Source: Datisca glomerata
Lineage: Eukaryota; Streptophyta; Magnoliopsida; Cucurbitales; Datiscaceae
Direction of reading: 5' to 3'
Assembly (NCBI GenBank): GCA_003255025.1
Contig: QANY01009110.1
Coordinates: 930,001 to 994,000 of the forward strand
DNA length: 64,000 bases
Position numbers and translations under genes: made by a program. The first letter of the stretch is position 1; each line of letters begins with the position of its first letter. This document shows, one piece after another, positions 44,151 to 53,352 of this stretch. The notes under the pieces are model-generated. The model ran no database searches, was not told the origin of the DNA, and saw only the letters and a program-made list of their open reading frames with translations.

Positions 44151-45345
44151 TAGGGGTGTTCACGGTTCGGTTCGCTTACTTCACGAACTGAACCGAACCA
44201 TGAATGACGTATGAATCGAACCTAACCTAACCGAAAGTTTTAGTTCGGTTCGATTAGGTTTCACGGTTCGGTAATGTTGAAAAAAATTCATCCAGCTTAA
44301 TATTTCGTAGACAAGAAAATTGCACAAAACCAATTTCTACAATTCATCAACTACCTCACTAAAACTACAAATTCTCCTAGTAAAACTACAAATTCTCCAA
44401 AATCCACATTGAATAGATTAAAAAAATCAAATAACTACAAACCTTAATCTAAAACATTAGGGTTACAAATTCGCCAAAACAAATTCAGTAATTTTTTTAC
44501 TATAAAATAAGAACCATATAATTATAGTCTCCAAAACTAAAAATTAAGGCAATAAAAAAACCATATCTGAGTAGAAAATAAGAACCCTAACATTAAAATC
44601 TCTAAAACTAAAAATTAAGGCAATAAAAATCAGATCTACTCAGATCTGAGTTATCGCGTGAGAGTGAGAGAGACTAGGCTCAGATCTGAAGATCTGAGTA
44701 GATCTCAGTCGCCATGAGAGAGAGAGAGACTAAGATCCATTACGAGAGAGAGGGACACCGCGAGTAGAGAGAAGGCATAGTGACAGCTAGACGGAAGACC
44801 AGACCAAAAAAAATGGCTGCGAGTGGAGGAGAGGATGGTTGTGAGTGAAGAAGAGGATGGTTGTGATCAGTGGAGAGGATGGATGCAAGAGGAGAAGATA
44901 GCTGCGACTACGTGATGAGGAGAAGATGGTTGTTGTGCTAAAGGTGGAGCGGTTTAGGAGAAGCTTAGGCTTTGTAGTTTTTTACGAGGAGAAAGAGAGG
45001 GAAGGAGAGAGAACAAAGATATGAATTAGGGAGACAGAAGGAGGCAGGCATGCGTGTAAGTGAAAATGAGCAAAGCCCTAAAAATTCACCTTTTATATGG
45101 GGTTAAAGACTCAAAACGATGTTGTATTGAAGAGTATATGAGATACACGCACTAGGGTATAAAACGACGTCGTTTTTTTACATAGGGATATTCGGCTTGG
45201 CTTGGTTTGAAAACACATATTTTTCCGAACCGAACAGAAAGTTAGGTTCGACGGAAATGTCGAACCAAACCAAACTGAGGTATGTTAAATAACCGATTGA
45301 ACCAACTATTTTCGGTTCAGTTCGGTACCAAATTTTTCACCCCTA
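44151..45345. mobile_element. Non-autonomous hAT-type DNA transposon
   Basis: 1195 bp with terminal inverted repeats TAGGGGTG...CACCCCTA and subterminal GGTTCGGTTCG-type repeats in both halves. It is flanked by 8-bp duplications AATTTTTC (44143-44150) and AATTTTCC (45346-45353), 7 of 8 matching, the size made by hAT transposases. Inside are palindromic CAGATCTGAG blocks and GA-rich runs (about 44640-44780) but no transposase or other convincing frame, so it must have been moved by an enzyme encoded elsewhere. Confidence 0.82.
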
Positions 45346-46798
45346 AATTTTCCACAGTATTAGCGCCAGTAGTTGCTTCAGTGGTAGAAGCGAGAAGCAG
45401 AACCTCGAAATCAACAGGCTCATCAGGAAGGGGGACCAACGACATACGGGGAGGCTTATCAGCCTTGGCGTCGCGATAACCTGCCGCGTAGGCCATCTGC
45501 TCATACTCGTGGACCATGGCCTGCTTCTCAACTGCAAGACCAGCGTCCTGTTCACTCGACTTAGAAAACACTTCCTCGTCCTCGACCAACTTTGCCTCAA
45601 CGATGGACAAGTTCTCCCTACTTATCTTGGCACACCTCTCATCCTCCCCCAAAGACCACTCAAGTTTCGACTACATAGCCGCTGCCACTTAAACCTTAGA
45701 AGTTAAACGGGCAACGACCCGGTGAAAATCAGTCTTTACCTTCTTAAGATTATCCCGTTCAGACACAACGATACCGTAGGCTTTGGTGGTCTCCACCATC
45801 TCTCTTCTGCAACCGGCTACCTCCTCCTCAGCAACATATACGTCTTCATACAGCCCGTTGTGATAAGTCACAGCCTGATAAAAAAAGTGTTAGCCAAAAA
45901 ATTAAGAAACAATTTCTACCTAGGAAAAACATGGAAAGGCAGAAAAATAAATACCTGCATCAGAGCATGACTCGGGCTGATGACCTTATCATGAACAGAC
46001 ATTTGGCAGAGTACAGGAGTGTCTGCCTCAGATACGATTCCCTTCATGACCACGTAAGAAGATTGGGAATCGTTTAAAAAATTGACGTCAGCAAGAACTG
46101 GGGATGACACCACCACCGCCACACACTCGTCTCCTCGGACATATGTGGAGAACTGGAAGGAGAGGTGGCCAATTTCTTTGTAAGTGGGAGGGGGATGCGT
46201 CGGTCTTCCACACAATACTAGTAACCTCTTCAGCAACACGGAGATAAGTAGTGAGGATGGGAGATCAGGAACATGAGGAGTAGCCTCCTCCGAAAGGAGG
46301 GCTCCGTCCAATTAATGAACTCCCCTCAGATCGGGGGAACGGCCCAACGACCGATGCCACCCCAGTTCCACCTATGAGGAGTGTACCTTCCTCTCAGCCT
46401 TTATCCCCGCTAGGAAGGTCAGTAACTAGTCCTCCCCACTTCTCACTCGCGTAGAGAGCTAGGTAATAGGACAGTCCGTGCCTTTTAACTATGTACACAT
46501 GGTGGATTTTATCTACCCCTATATTTAGGATATGCCTCCTATTAAGGGCTTCACTCCCTAAAAGAACCCTGTATGTACTAGGGGTATATTGGGAGGGGAC
46601 AAGGTTGAAAGTACCAAAGAATTCCTGGAAAAGATGAGAGAAGGGAAGCTTCAAACCTAATGTTATATACATTGGGGCTAAAAAAATTTGGTAAGGAGAA
46701 TTATAAGGAGAAGATTTAGGGATTCCTTCCCTAAAACCATAGATTACGTCTGGGGGGAAAGGCGCCCCTGTAAAGGGCAAGAAAGCAGTCAAATTCAT
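45346..46798 (-). pseudogene. Antisense additional ORF of G2 (aORF-2), two exons
   Basis: Minus strand from ATG at 46798: MNLTAFLPFTGAPFPPDVIY, ITLGLKLPFSHLFQEFFGTF, YRVLLGSEALNRRHILNIGV and IHHVYIVKRHGLSYYLALYA; after frame breaks between about 46394 and 46311, EADTPVLCQMSV...HALMQ ends exon 1 at 45955. Exon 2 (from 45874): AVTYHNGLYEDVYVAEEEVA, then a charged coiled-coil part with ISRENLSIVEAKLVEDEE, and MAYAAGYRDAK and PRMSLV near the end. It is better kept than aORF-1 but has frame breaks. The final codons VEN lie at 45347-45355, where the hAT insertion removed the stop. Partner or function unknown; the N-terminal part resembles Transposase_28-like plant proteins (inference). Confidence 0.78.
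45875..45954 (-). other. Spliceosomal intron in aORF-2
   Basis: 80 bp, minus strand GTATTT...TTTTTTATCAG. It sits between LMQ and AVTYHNG in phase 0, exactly where aORF-1 has its 85-bp interval. The interval itself is poorly conserved between the two, as introns are. Confidence 0.78.
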
Positions 46799-47355
46799 TT
46801 TTATTCCTAACTAAGAGAACAATCACCTTGAATGGGTGTTCTTCCATCACTACCAAAAGAAGGAATGCGAAAAAAAGAGAGACAAAAAGAGAAGAGACCA
46901 CAAAGATGAAGAAGGGAAGAAAAGAGAACTTACAGAAAATATGAATAAACGTAAGAAAAAAGAAAATAAATAAGGGAAACCTAGGTAATATAGGCTACGG
47001 ACGTCAAAAGCAAGTTCAAAAGCGTTAAATAAATAGGGAGATGAAAAGACACTGATTTTGAAAGGGGGAGAAGCGAAACGATGAACGCATAAGGAAGAGA
47101 ACAAAATAATTATTGCCAGTCTACCTAAAAATGGGAGGGCCAGTGACGACACGACAGCATGATAAAATGAAACCAAACGTGTCAAAAATGTGCATGTCGT
47201 GAGAGTCATAAAACAAAGCAGCGCATGGGGAATGCAAAAAATGAAGCCCATACTCAGGCGTGTCACAATAGGATAAAATAAATTTAAGAACAATGAAGTT
47301 CCCAAGGAACGTGTCAGCAACCCTAGAAACAAGGCAATGATGGTACATTATCTCA
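46799..47355 (-). promoter_or_regulatory. Upstream region of aORF-2 (putative promoter/5' UTR)
   Basis: About 550 bp between the aORF-2 start and the LTR, pyrimidine-rich on the minus strand. It shares blocks with 10130-10560 upstream of aORF-1 (GACACGTTNCTNGNGAACNTCA near 47310 and at 10148, and a CTTTGC/TTTCGCTTCTCC block). A 160-residue hydrophobic minus frame at 46850-47332 arises from the pyrimidine-rich bias and is not conserved in G1. Promoter role is inferred from position. Confidence 0.4.
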
Positions 47356-48143
47356 TTATTTAAAAATATTTATGATTTTTTCTTACACAACACTTAATGT
47401 TCAGTAGAATAAAAGAGGATCCTCAACTGATAAAAGTAGATCAAGAATATCCATTCTCCAAAAATGAGGCGCTTGCTGAGAACATTCATTGCACATTGAC
47501 GAACATCTTCGAAGAATAATGAGGGGCAAATGAACAGGTAAAAAATATTCACTGACACCTGGACGAAATGAACTTACCCCGAACTCATAAGAAGCGCCGA
47601 AAAAGTGAAAACGGATGACTGACTGAGGTTGCGAGATACTCACAGAACGGGTAATCATCACTTCAAAGAACGAGAACCGACATCTTGAGACTGGGGGATC
47701 ATCGCTTCAAGAACGGGAACCGACATCTTGAGAAGGGGGGGTCATCACTTGACAGGATAGAATATCCAAATGGGAAAAAGGGTTCAGACTGACAATGAAG
47801 TGATCATGATTGATTGAGTAGGCTACAACGCTCAAACGAGACAGGTTGGTAGGCCACCAAGTGGTTCTGACTAATTGGCTCAGAACCATAGGAAACTTTC
47901 ATGTTACAGCAATTGATGTGCGGTTGAGTCTTACAGATGTAAAATAAAGAAGATTATCTATAAGTAAACCCAAGTAATTGAGGAAGTCTATATAAAGCAA
48001 TTATATTCAATAAAACAGGATACTTTTGACTTTGAAGAATTTTGGATGATCGATATCTCTTTCTATCTCATATTTACACAAATTTTGTCCTTATTAATAC
48101 ATTTTTTCCCTTAATCTTGAGGAGGGCGGAAAAAATCCTTTAC
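47356..48143 (+). repeat. 3' LTR of G2, start approximate
   Basis: The end is set at TTTACA 48143, matching the terminus of G1 (GGAAAAAATC...TTTACA versus GGAGGAAAAATCATTTACA). TATATAAA at 47989-47996 and AATAAA at 48009-48014 give a plausible promoter and poly(A) layout. In the U3 part a ~50-bp motif ('cttcaagaacgggaaccgac', 'atcttgaga') is tandemly repeated at 47648-47755. The left boundary is an estimate. Confidence 0.6.
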
Positions 48144-48779
48144 AAGATGTATGGTTATTTTACTAGGATATACCCATTATGACCATACATATTGTTCTGT
48201 ACTAGCCATTTATATATTATGAAATCATAGCATTTCAATCTAATTAAGCTCTTATTAAGTAATTACCTAGTGCAATATGTCAATATTGTTGATGCTAAAA
48301 GTATGCCAACATCGACTGTCGGGATGACCGCCACGAGTAGCCTGGTGATTCGTCCAAGCATCTGTAAAAGCAGTAGGCAGGACATTAGGGGGGGTATCCC
48401 GCCTACTACACTCCAATGATCAAGTCAATAGAGTATTTATAGTCTATTAACAGTATGGAGAATTGCTTAACATTTAATGAGGATCATCATATATTTATAA
48501 TAATTTTATGTATCAGTCAATCGTCCAAGTTAAATGTATCTTCCTCTTATTCTGATAAGGAATGAAGATATTTATGAAAAATATTCCCCAAATCAGGATA
48601 TTTTATCTTCTTTAACAACCCTTAAGATTTGTCTTATAGAAGTGTTGTGTACCTATCATTTCCTTATACGACTGATTATCATATTTTTGTTGTGTCAGAG
48701 AAATGATCTCAGATATCTTAAGTAGCCGTGATCCTAGATATAAGAAGACATCGGTCATCCACGTGACTTCAGTAGTGTA
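48144..48779. other. Spacer between G2 and G3, no gene seen
   Basis: AT-rich DNA with an imperfect palindrome 'gtaggcaggacattagggggggtatcccgcctac' (48380-48413; stem GTAGGCGGGA type). Part of it could be outer LTR of G3. No coding frame beyond chance (the frame at 48534-48725 has no recognisable domain). Confidence 0.45.
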
Positions 48780-48963
48780 TACGTAGGTGGGGTCGTGTGC
48801 ATCGCCTCAATCATGGCCTTGATTGTCATGATAACCTCAGTCAAGGAAGAGTCCTTGGTTTGAACTTATTGTGGGCCCTCCCTTGTAGCCGGAGTATTGG
48901 ACCTTGCATGAAAATATTATTGAGTGGGCCTTAGCCTGTGTATTTTCTCTTCCCTATAGTTTG
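48780..48963. repeat. LTR-like direct repeat of G3, left copy
   Basis: It shares with 53165-53352 the blocks 'catcgcctc', 'gatcaaagaagagtc'/'gtcaaggaagagtc', 'ggccctccc' and 'atattattgagtgggcctta'. About 70-75% alike by eye. LTR status is inferred from the position on both sides of the gypsy domains. Confidence 0.55.
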
Positions 48964-50204
48964 TCCCCACTTCTTGAGTCTTGAGCACAGTGATAGAGGC
49001 ATGAAGTATGTTTTGGAGAGAGCCGTGAGTTTTTACCTAAGACTTCGTCTATGCATTTAATCGAGTGTCAAGCATATGCTATGGCATTGGGGTCAGCAAG
49101 CAGTGGAGTTTATGTTCAAATATCTAAGTATTTAATGCATATTCATGATGGTGTCTTAGAGCAACTTATGTCTAAGGCGGTTTTTTTTCATATTTGTCAA
49201 TTTACTCTTGGTAAAAGGTTATCGTCTTGATCAATAATGGACTTCTTCATCTAATGATGCACGTGATCGTGTTGGGACCTGAAGCTTGTGGTTCAGGTTT
49301 GTGCGAGTTGCTCCGAGTAATCATCATGATCGAGTCCATAGTCTGAACGTATTATGAGGACTTGGTGTTAGGATTGAATTCCTCTAATATGATGTTATAG
49401 AGTCTTTTCAAGGATAGGATTTTTCTGAAATCCTACGTAGCATTCTCAATCCATGCTTGACCATGAATCTGGTACATTACTTTGGCTTCTCATGTCTCAT
49501 GGTGGATGATGGAGCTATTACACTCTGTGGCATGCATCCCGAGGGTTTTTCTTGCCATTTAGAGTTACATCTTCAGAAACTAAGTTGTGGTGGGGATTCA
49601 AAGGTTCTGATGCTTTGCTTGTTGAATATTTCTCGTAACTCAATGTTTGAGTTGTTTGGTCTATCCAAGTCAAGTAGTGATTTGGTTGTCTGAGTCATAT
49701 GTTGCTTTATTTGAAATTTATAGTGATTTTATGGTGTAGCTTAGTACAATGAGTGTCTTTGAGCTATCCTTGATGAAAATTGAGTGGTCCATCTCTTAAA
49801 GAGTGAAGGACTTTTGAGTATCTATAGGGTGGTGCCCCCATCATTGTGTCCTAGGTTTGATAATAATCTTGAGTTATGGAAGGTCTTTAGCTCTTATGCC
49901 CTAGGGTATCGACCAAACGTATCCCATTAAGGAATGGGTTTGTATTTGATCATGTTGTTGACATCCTTGATTTGAAATACAATGTTTGCTTTGTTGAGCT
50001 CGTCGTTGAATCTTTGTGTGCTAACATGTCTGCGGACGTAAGTTGTCAAATGTTCACGCCTTATAGCAGTCAGCTTTGGGGTTTCTTTTCCTTATTTATT
50101 CAAATCGTGTTTGACGAATCCTTGATGGTGAGATCCTTCGGAGTCATCTCCAGTAGAGTATCAAGATTCTTTAAGGTTTGTCATATTTTTTCTAATATGG
50201 TACC
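48964..50204. other. Unassigned 1.2 kb of G3
   Basis: It lies between the left LTR-like repeat and the minisatellites. Short plus-strand frames at 49457-49693 and 49972-50214 contain no motif that I recognise. In position it corresponds to the aORF region of G1/G2, but I could not see YRVLLG, YHNGLYED or MAYxAxY signatures here. Confidence 0.4.
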
Positions 50205-50880
50205 TAGTCATTAGTGTGACTTAGGGTACCATTATTGTATTTGTGATTCTGGGTACCATAATTATCTGGGTAACTTAGGGGTATCATAGTCATCTAGGTG
50301 ACTTTGGGTACCTTAGTCATCTGTGCGACGTAAGGTGCTATAGTTATTTGGGTAACTTAGGGTACCATAGTCATCTGAGTAACTTAGGGGTATCATAGTC
50401 ATTTATGTGACTTTGAGTCCCATACTCATCTGGGTGATGTCAGGTGTTATAGTCATATGGTGACATCGGGTGTTATAGTATGCGTGACTTCAGATCCCAT
50501 AGTCATCTGGGTGACTTTGGATCTTATAGTCATCTAGGTGACATCGAGTGTATAGTCGTCTGAGTGACTTCTATAGTCATCTATGTGACTTCAGATCTCA
50601 TAGTCATTTGGGTAACGACCACATTCATATGCTTGACTTCAGATCTCATAATCATCTGAGCGACAGTCATATCCATCTGCGTGACTTCAGATTTCATAAT
50701 AATCTAAGTTACCTTCGTAGTCATCTGCGTGACTTCGGGTACCATAGAATACTACAATTGACTTCGTATCTCATTATCATCTGACTGATGGTCGTAGTCA
50801 TCTGTGTGACTTCGGATCTTATCATCAGAGTGACAATCGTAGTCATCTACGTGACTTCAGGTACCAAAGAATACTACAGC
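50205..50880. repeat. Minisatellite, ~28-bp unit, more than 20 copies
   Basis: Variants of 'catagtcatctgggtgactt' plus 'cgggtac' follow one another head to tail, with drifting spacers toward the right. No equal unique spacers, so this is not a CRISPR. It directly adjoins the 131-bp array. Confidence 0.9.
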
Positions 50881-51835
50881 GGTCCTTCTACCCTATGCAT
50901 GGTCTTTTCTCCTAGCCATCTTAGGTGAGTAGGAGGTTTCGGCGTCTGTGACCTTTATCGAGGTGTTTCATCCAAGCATCTCGTGTACTCGGGTGTCATG
51001 AAATATCATCGTGATCCTTTTGCCCTATGTAGGATCTTTTCTCCTAGTAATCTTAGGTGAATATGAGGCATCGACGGCTGTGTCCTTTATCAAGGTCTTT
51101 CATTCGATCATCTTGTATAGTCGAGTGCCAAGGAATATTATCATTGTCCTTTTGCCCTATATGGGGTCTTTTCTCCTAATCATCTTAAGTGAGTATGAGG
51201 TCTCAGCGGCCGTGGCCTTTATCGAAATCTTTCATCTGAGCATCTCGTGTACTCGAGTGCCACGGAATATTACTGTGGTCCTTTTGCACTATGTAGGATC
51301 TTTTCTCCTAGTCATCTTGGGTGAGTAGGAGGCCTCGTCGATCGTAGGCTTTATCGAGGACTTTCATCTCAGCATCTCGTGTACTTGGGAGCCATGAAAT
51401 ATTATCGTGGTCCTTTTTCCTTGTGTAGGGTCTTTTCTTCTAGTCATCTTAGGTGAGTAGGATGTCTTGGTGGTCGTGGACTTTATCGAGGTCTTTCATC
51501 TTAGCATCTCAGTACCCGGGTGCCATGATATATTATTGTAGTCATTTTGCCCTATGTAGGGTCTTTTCTCCTAATCAACTTAGGTGAGTAGGAGACCTCG
51601 CCAGCCATGGCCTTTATCAAGGTCTTTCATCTGGGCATCTCGTGTTCTAGGAATGCCATAAAATATTATCGTGCATTATGTCCTATGTAGGGTCTTTTCT
51701 CGTAGTCATCATAGGTGAGTAGGAGTCTTCGACAACCATGAACTTTATCAATATCTTTCATCTGAGCATCTCGTGAACTCGGGTGCCACGAAATATTATC
51801 GTGGTTTTTGGCCCTATGTAGGATCTTTTCCTGGT
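50881..51835. repeat. 131-132 bp tandem array, about 7 copies
   Basis: The block 'gccctatgtagggtcttttc' or a variant recurs at 50890, 51022, 51154, 51286, 51417, 51549, 51680 and 51811: a constant 131-132 bp period. The unit also holds 'taggtgagtaggaggcctcg', 'ctttatcgaggtctttcatc' and 'agcatctcgtgtactcgggt'. The last unit overlaps the 3' end of the integrase fragment. Confidence 0.93.
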
Positions 51836-52270
51836 CTTGGAGAATATATGTCCTCGGTCTGATGATTCCTGTAATTACGTAAGGGCTTCCCAATTCGAGC
51901 CTAGCTTACCCACTCCGTGCTCTTGGGAATTCTGATATTCCTTCTGGAGAGATGTGCTGTGAATTTGTCGATGTTAGCACCTTTTATTGAAGTATATGGA
52001 TGCTTTCTGAGCATAAGCCTCAAATCTGATCAGTGTCAATTCTCTTTTACTCTCAAGAGCATCTAGTACTTGAGTCATTGCTATTATTATCTTCTTCCAT
52101 GAGTTGTGCCCTAATATGTAACTAATGATGGGGTTCATCCAACTAGGCTCGGTCATCTGAGGAATCCTCAAATGTGGGTCCTCGCAATTAATATTTTCCA
52201 TTGATTGATCTACGTTCAACTCTAGAAGGAACCCAACCATGATCATTCTCCTCATATTTGTATTAATGGT
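51815..52270 (-). pseudogene. Gypsy integrase fragment of G3
   Basis: Minus strand: PSWMNPIISYILGHNSWKKI and LESKRELTLIRFEAYAQKAS near 52150-52020, matching the linker before the integrase zinc finger ('P-S-W-M-x-P-I-x-x-Y-L...R-x-x-A-x-x-Y-x-x-x-x-x-x-L-Y-(K/R)-R'); then a jump to LGSPYVITGIIRPRTYILQD at about 51890-51830, the C-terminal fold. The zinc finger and the whole DDE core are deleted. Confidence 0.72.
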
Positions 52271-52289
52271 CGAAGGCTTGAGTTGCTAG

Positions 52290-52810
52290 AGCATCTGTGT
52301 GACTATTCTCTACTTAGGGTAGTTGTTTTCCCTTTCGGTTATGGTCTCCTCTAGTCTTTGAGTACCAGTACGGCTCCGCATCCGCGTGCATTTGTTGAGC
52401 CATCCACGTAGAGTGCCTATTCCATGTCTGATGGTTCCTTCCCCTGCCTCTATCTATTGTGTCATCTTCCATGACATCTTTTGTATGGTCTGACCCCTCA
52501 TTCTCTTGGGATGGTGTCATCTCTACCATAAAGTCAATGAGTGTTTGAGCCTTGACTATGGTTTTGGGTCTGTATCTGATATCAAACTCGCCCAATTGCG
52601 TAGAAGTCATCCATGAGACTGAACATCTCAAGCCCCGCTGTAGCGTTCACCAACTAATCTATTTTTGAAAGAGGGAAGCTTGCATTCATGCACGCTTTAT
52701 TCAAGTCAATGAAGTCTATACAGGCCAACCACTTTCTATTCTTCTTCTTTACCACCATCATGTTGGCCAGCCAGTCAGGGAAGTGGACCTCTCAGGTCCT
52801 GATTATTGTG
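52290..52810 (-). pseudogene. Gypsy RT-RNase H fragment of G3
   Basis: Minus strand: FPDWLANMMVVKKKNRKWLA, IDFIDLNKACMNASFPLSKI and ATAGLEMFSLMDDF (RT fingers and palm start; a stop follows KID). At about 52595-52605 the RT reading breaks off and TQLGEFDIRYRPKTIVKAQT begins, the end of the RNase H domain and the linker to the second RNase H. The YVDD part, RT thumb and most of RNase H are deleted. Tat type by the RYRP...ADF-like linker. Confidence 0.82.
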
Positions 52811-52829
52811 TTTGATATCTTTCAAAAGC

Positions 52830-53158
52830 ACTTATGTAATCAGTGACCTTTAAGGTCTTGATATTTATGCTTGTTCTCTCGTGGGTGCATTTGCATAATT
52901 CCTAAAATCTTGAGTCTTGATAATTATACTTGCTCTCTCGTGAGAGCATTTGCGTAATCTCTAATCTTTGGGTCTTGATAATTATGCTTGCTTTCTCATG
53001 GGATTATTTGTGTAATTTGTGGCCTCTCATGTCTTGATAATTATGCTTACTCTCCCGTGGGAGCATTTACGCAATCCGTGACCTCTCAAGTATTGGTAAT
53101 TGTGTTTCCTCTCTGATAAGGAATCAATGACCTCTCGTGGGAGCATTTACGCAATCTG
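52830..53158. repeat. 58-59 bp tandem array, about 5.5 copies
   Basis: 'gtcttgataattatgcttg' recurs at 52855, 52914, 52972, 53031 and (degenerate) 53090, with 'ctctcgtgggagcatttgcg' in each unit. It lies between the RT fragment and the right LTR-like repeat, the 5' side of the element, unlike the other arrays. Confidence 0.9.
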
Positions 53159-53164
53159 GGTAAG

Positions 53165-53352
53165 CGTAAGTGGGATCGTGTCCATCGCCTCCACATGACC
53201 TCGGTCATGGAGTGGGCATCGGTCATCATGGTGACCTCGATCAAAGAAGAGTCATCGATTTGGACTTAATGTAGGCCCTCCCCGGGCGAGAATATTAGGC
53301 CTTGCTTGGAAATAGTATTGAATGGACCTTAACCCGCGTGTTTTTTCTCCCC
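53165..53352. repeat. LTR-like direct repeat of G3, right copy
   Basis: Partner of 48780-48963. It ends near 'ctcccctacaaata'. Diverged; the exact termini cannot be set. Confidence 0.55.

Larger units (their letters stand above)
42725..48143 (+). mobile_element. Ty3/gypsy Tat-type element G2, 5'-truncated
   Basis: Plus-strand order: integrase core to end (42725-43400), ~61-bp repeats (43507-43812), antisense aORF on the minus strand (45346-46798), promoter-like region of that gene, and the 3' LTR ending in TTTACA at 48143. A hAT-type insertion sits at 44151-45345. Layout and sequence mirror G1, in opposite orientation on the chromosome. Gag, protease, RT and 5' LTR are missing, the left end being the C-family LTR at 42724. 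Confidence 0.85.
48780..53352 (-). mobile_element. Ty3/gypsy element G3, internally deleted
   Basis: Direct repeats of about 185 bp at 48780-48963 and 53165-53352 look like LTR remnants. Between them on the minus strand: a 59-bp tandem array, an RT fragment, an RNase H fragment, an integrase fragment, a 131-bp array, a 28-bp array and 1.2 kb of unassigned DNA. Gag, protease and most of RT and integrase are missing. RT and RNase H pieces are of Tat type. It differs from G1/G2 in its repeats and shows no recognisable aORF. Confidence 0.7.

Noticed and set aside
46850..47332. 160-residue hydrophobic minus frame that looks like a membrane protein
   Set aside because: Phe/Leu/Ser-rich because the strand is pyrimidine-rich. 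It lies in the upstream region of the antisense gene of G2, and the homologous stretch of G1 (10130-10560) has no corresponding frame.
50205..50880. Possible CRISPR-like array
   Set aside because: Repeats are contiguous and variable, without unique spacers, and the setting is a plant retrotransposon. It is a minisatellite.
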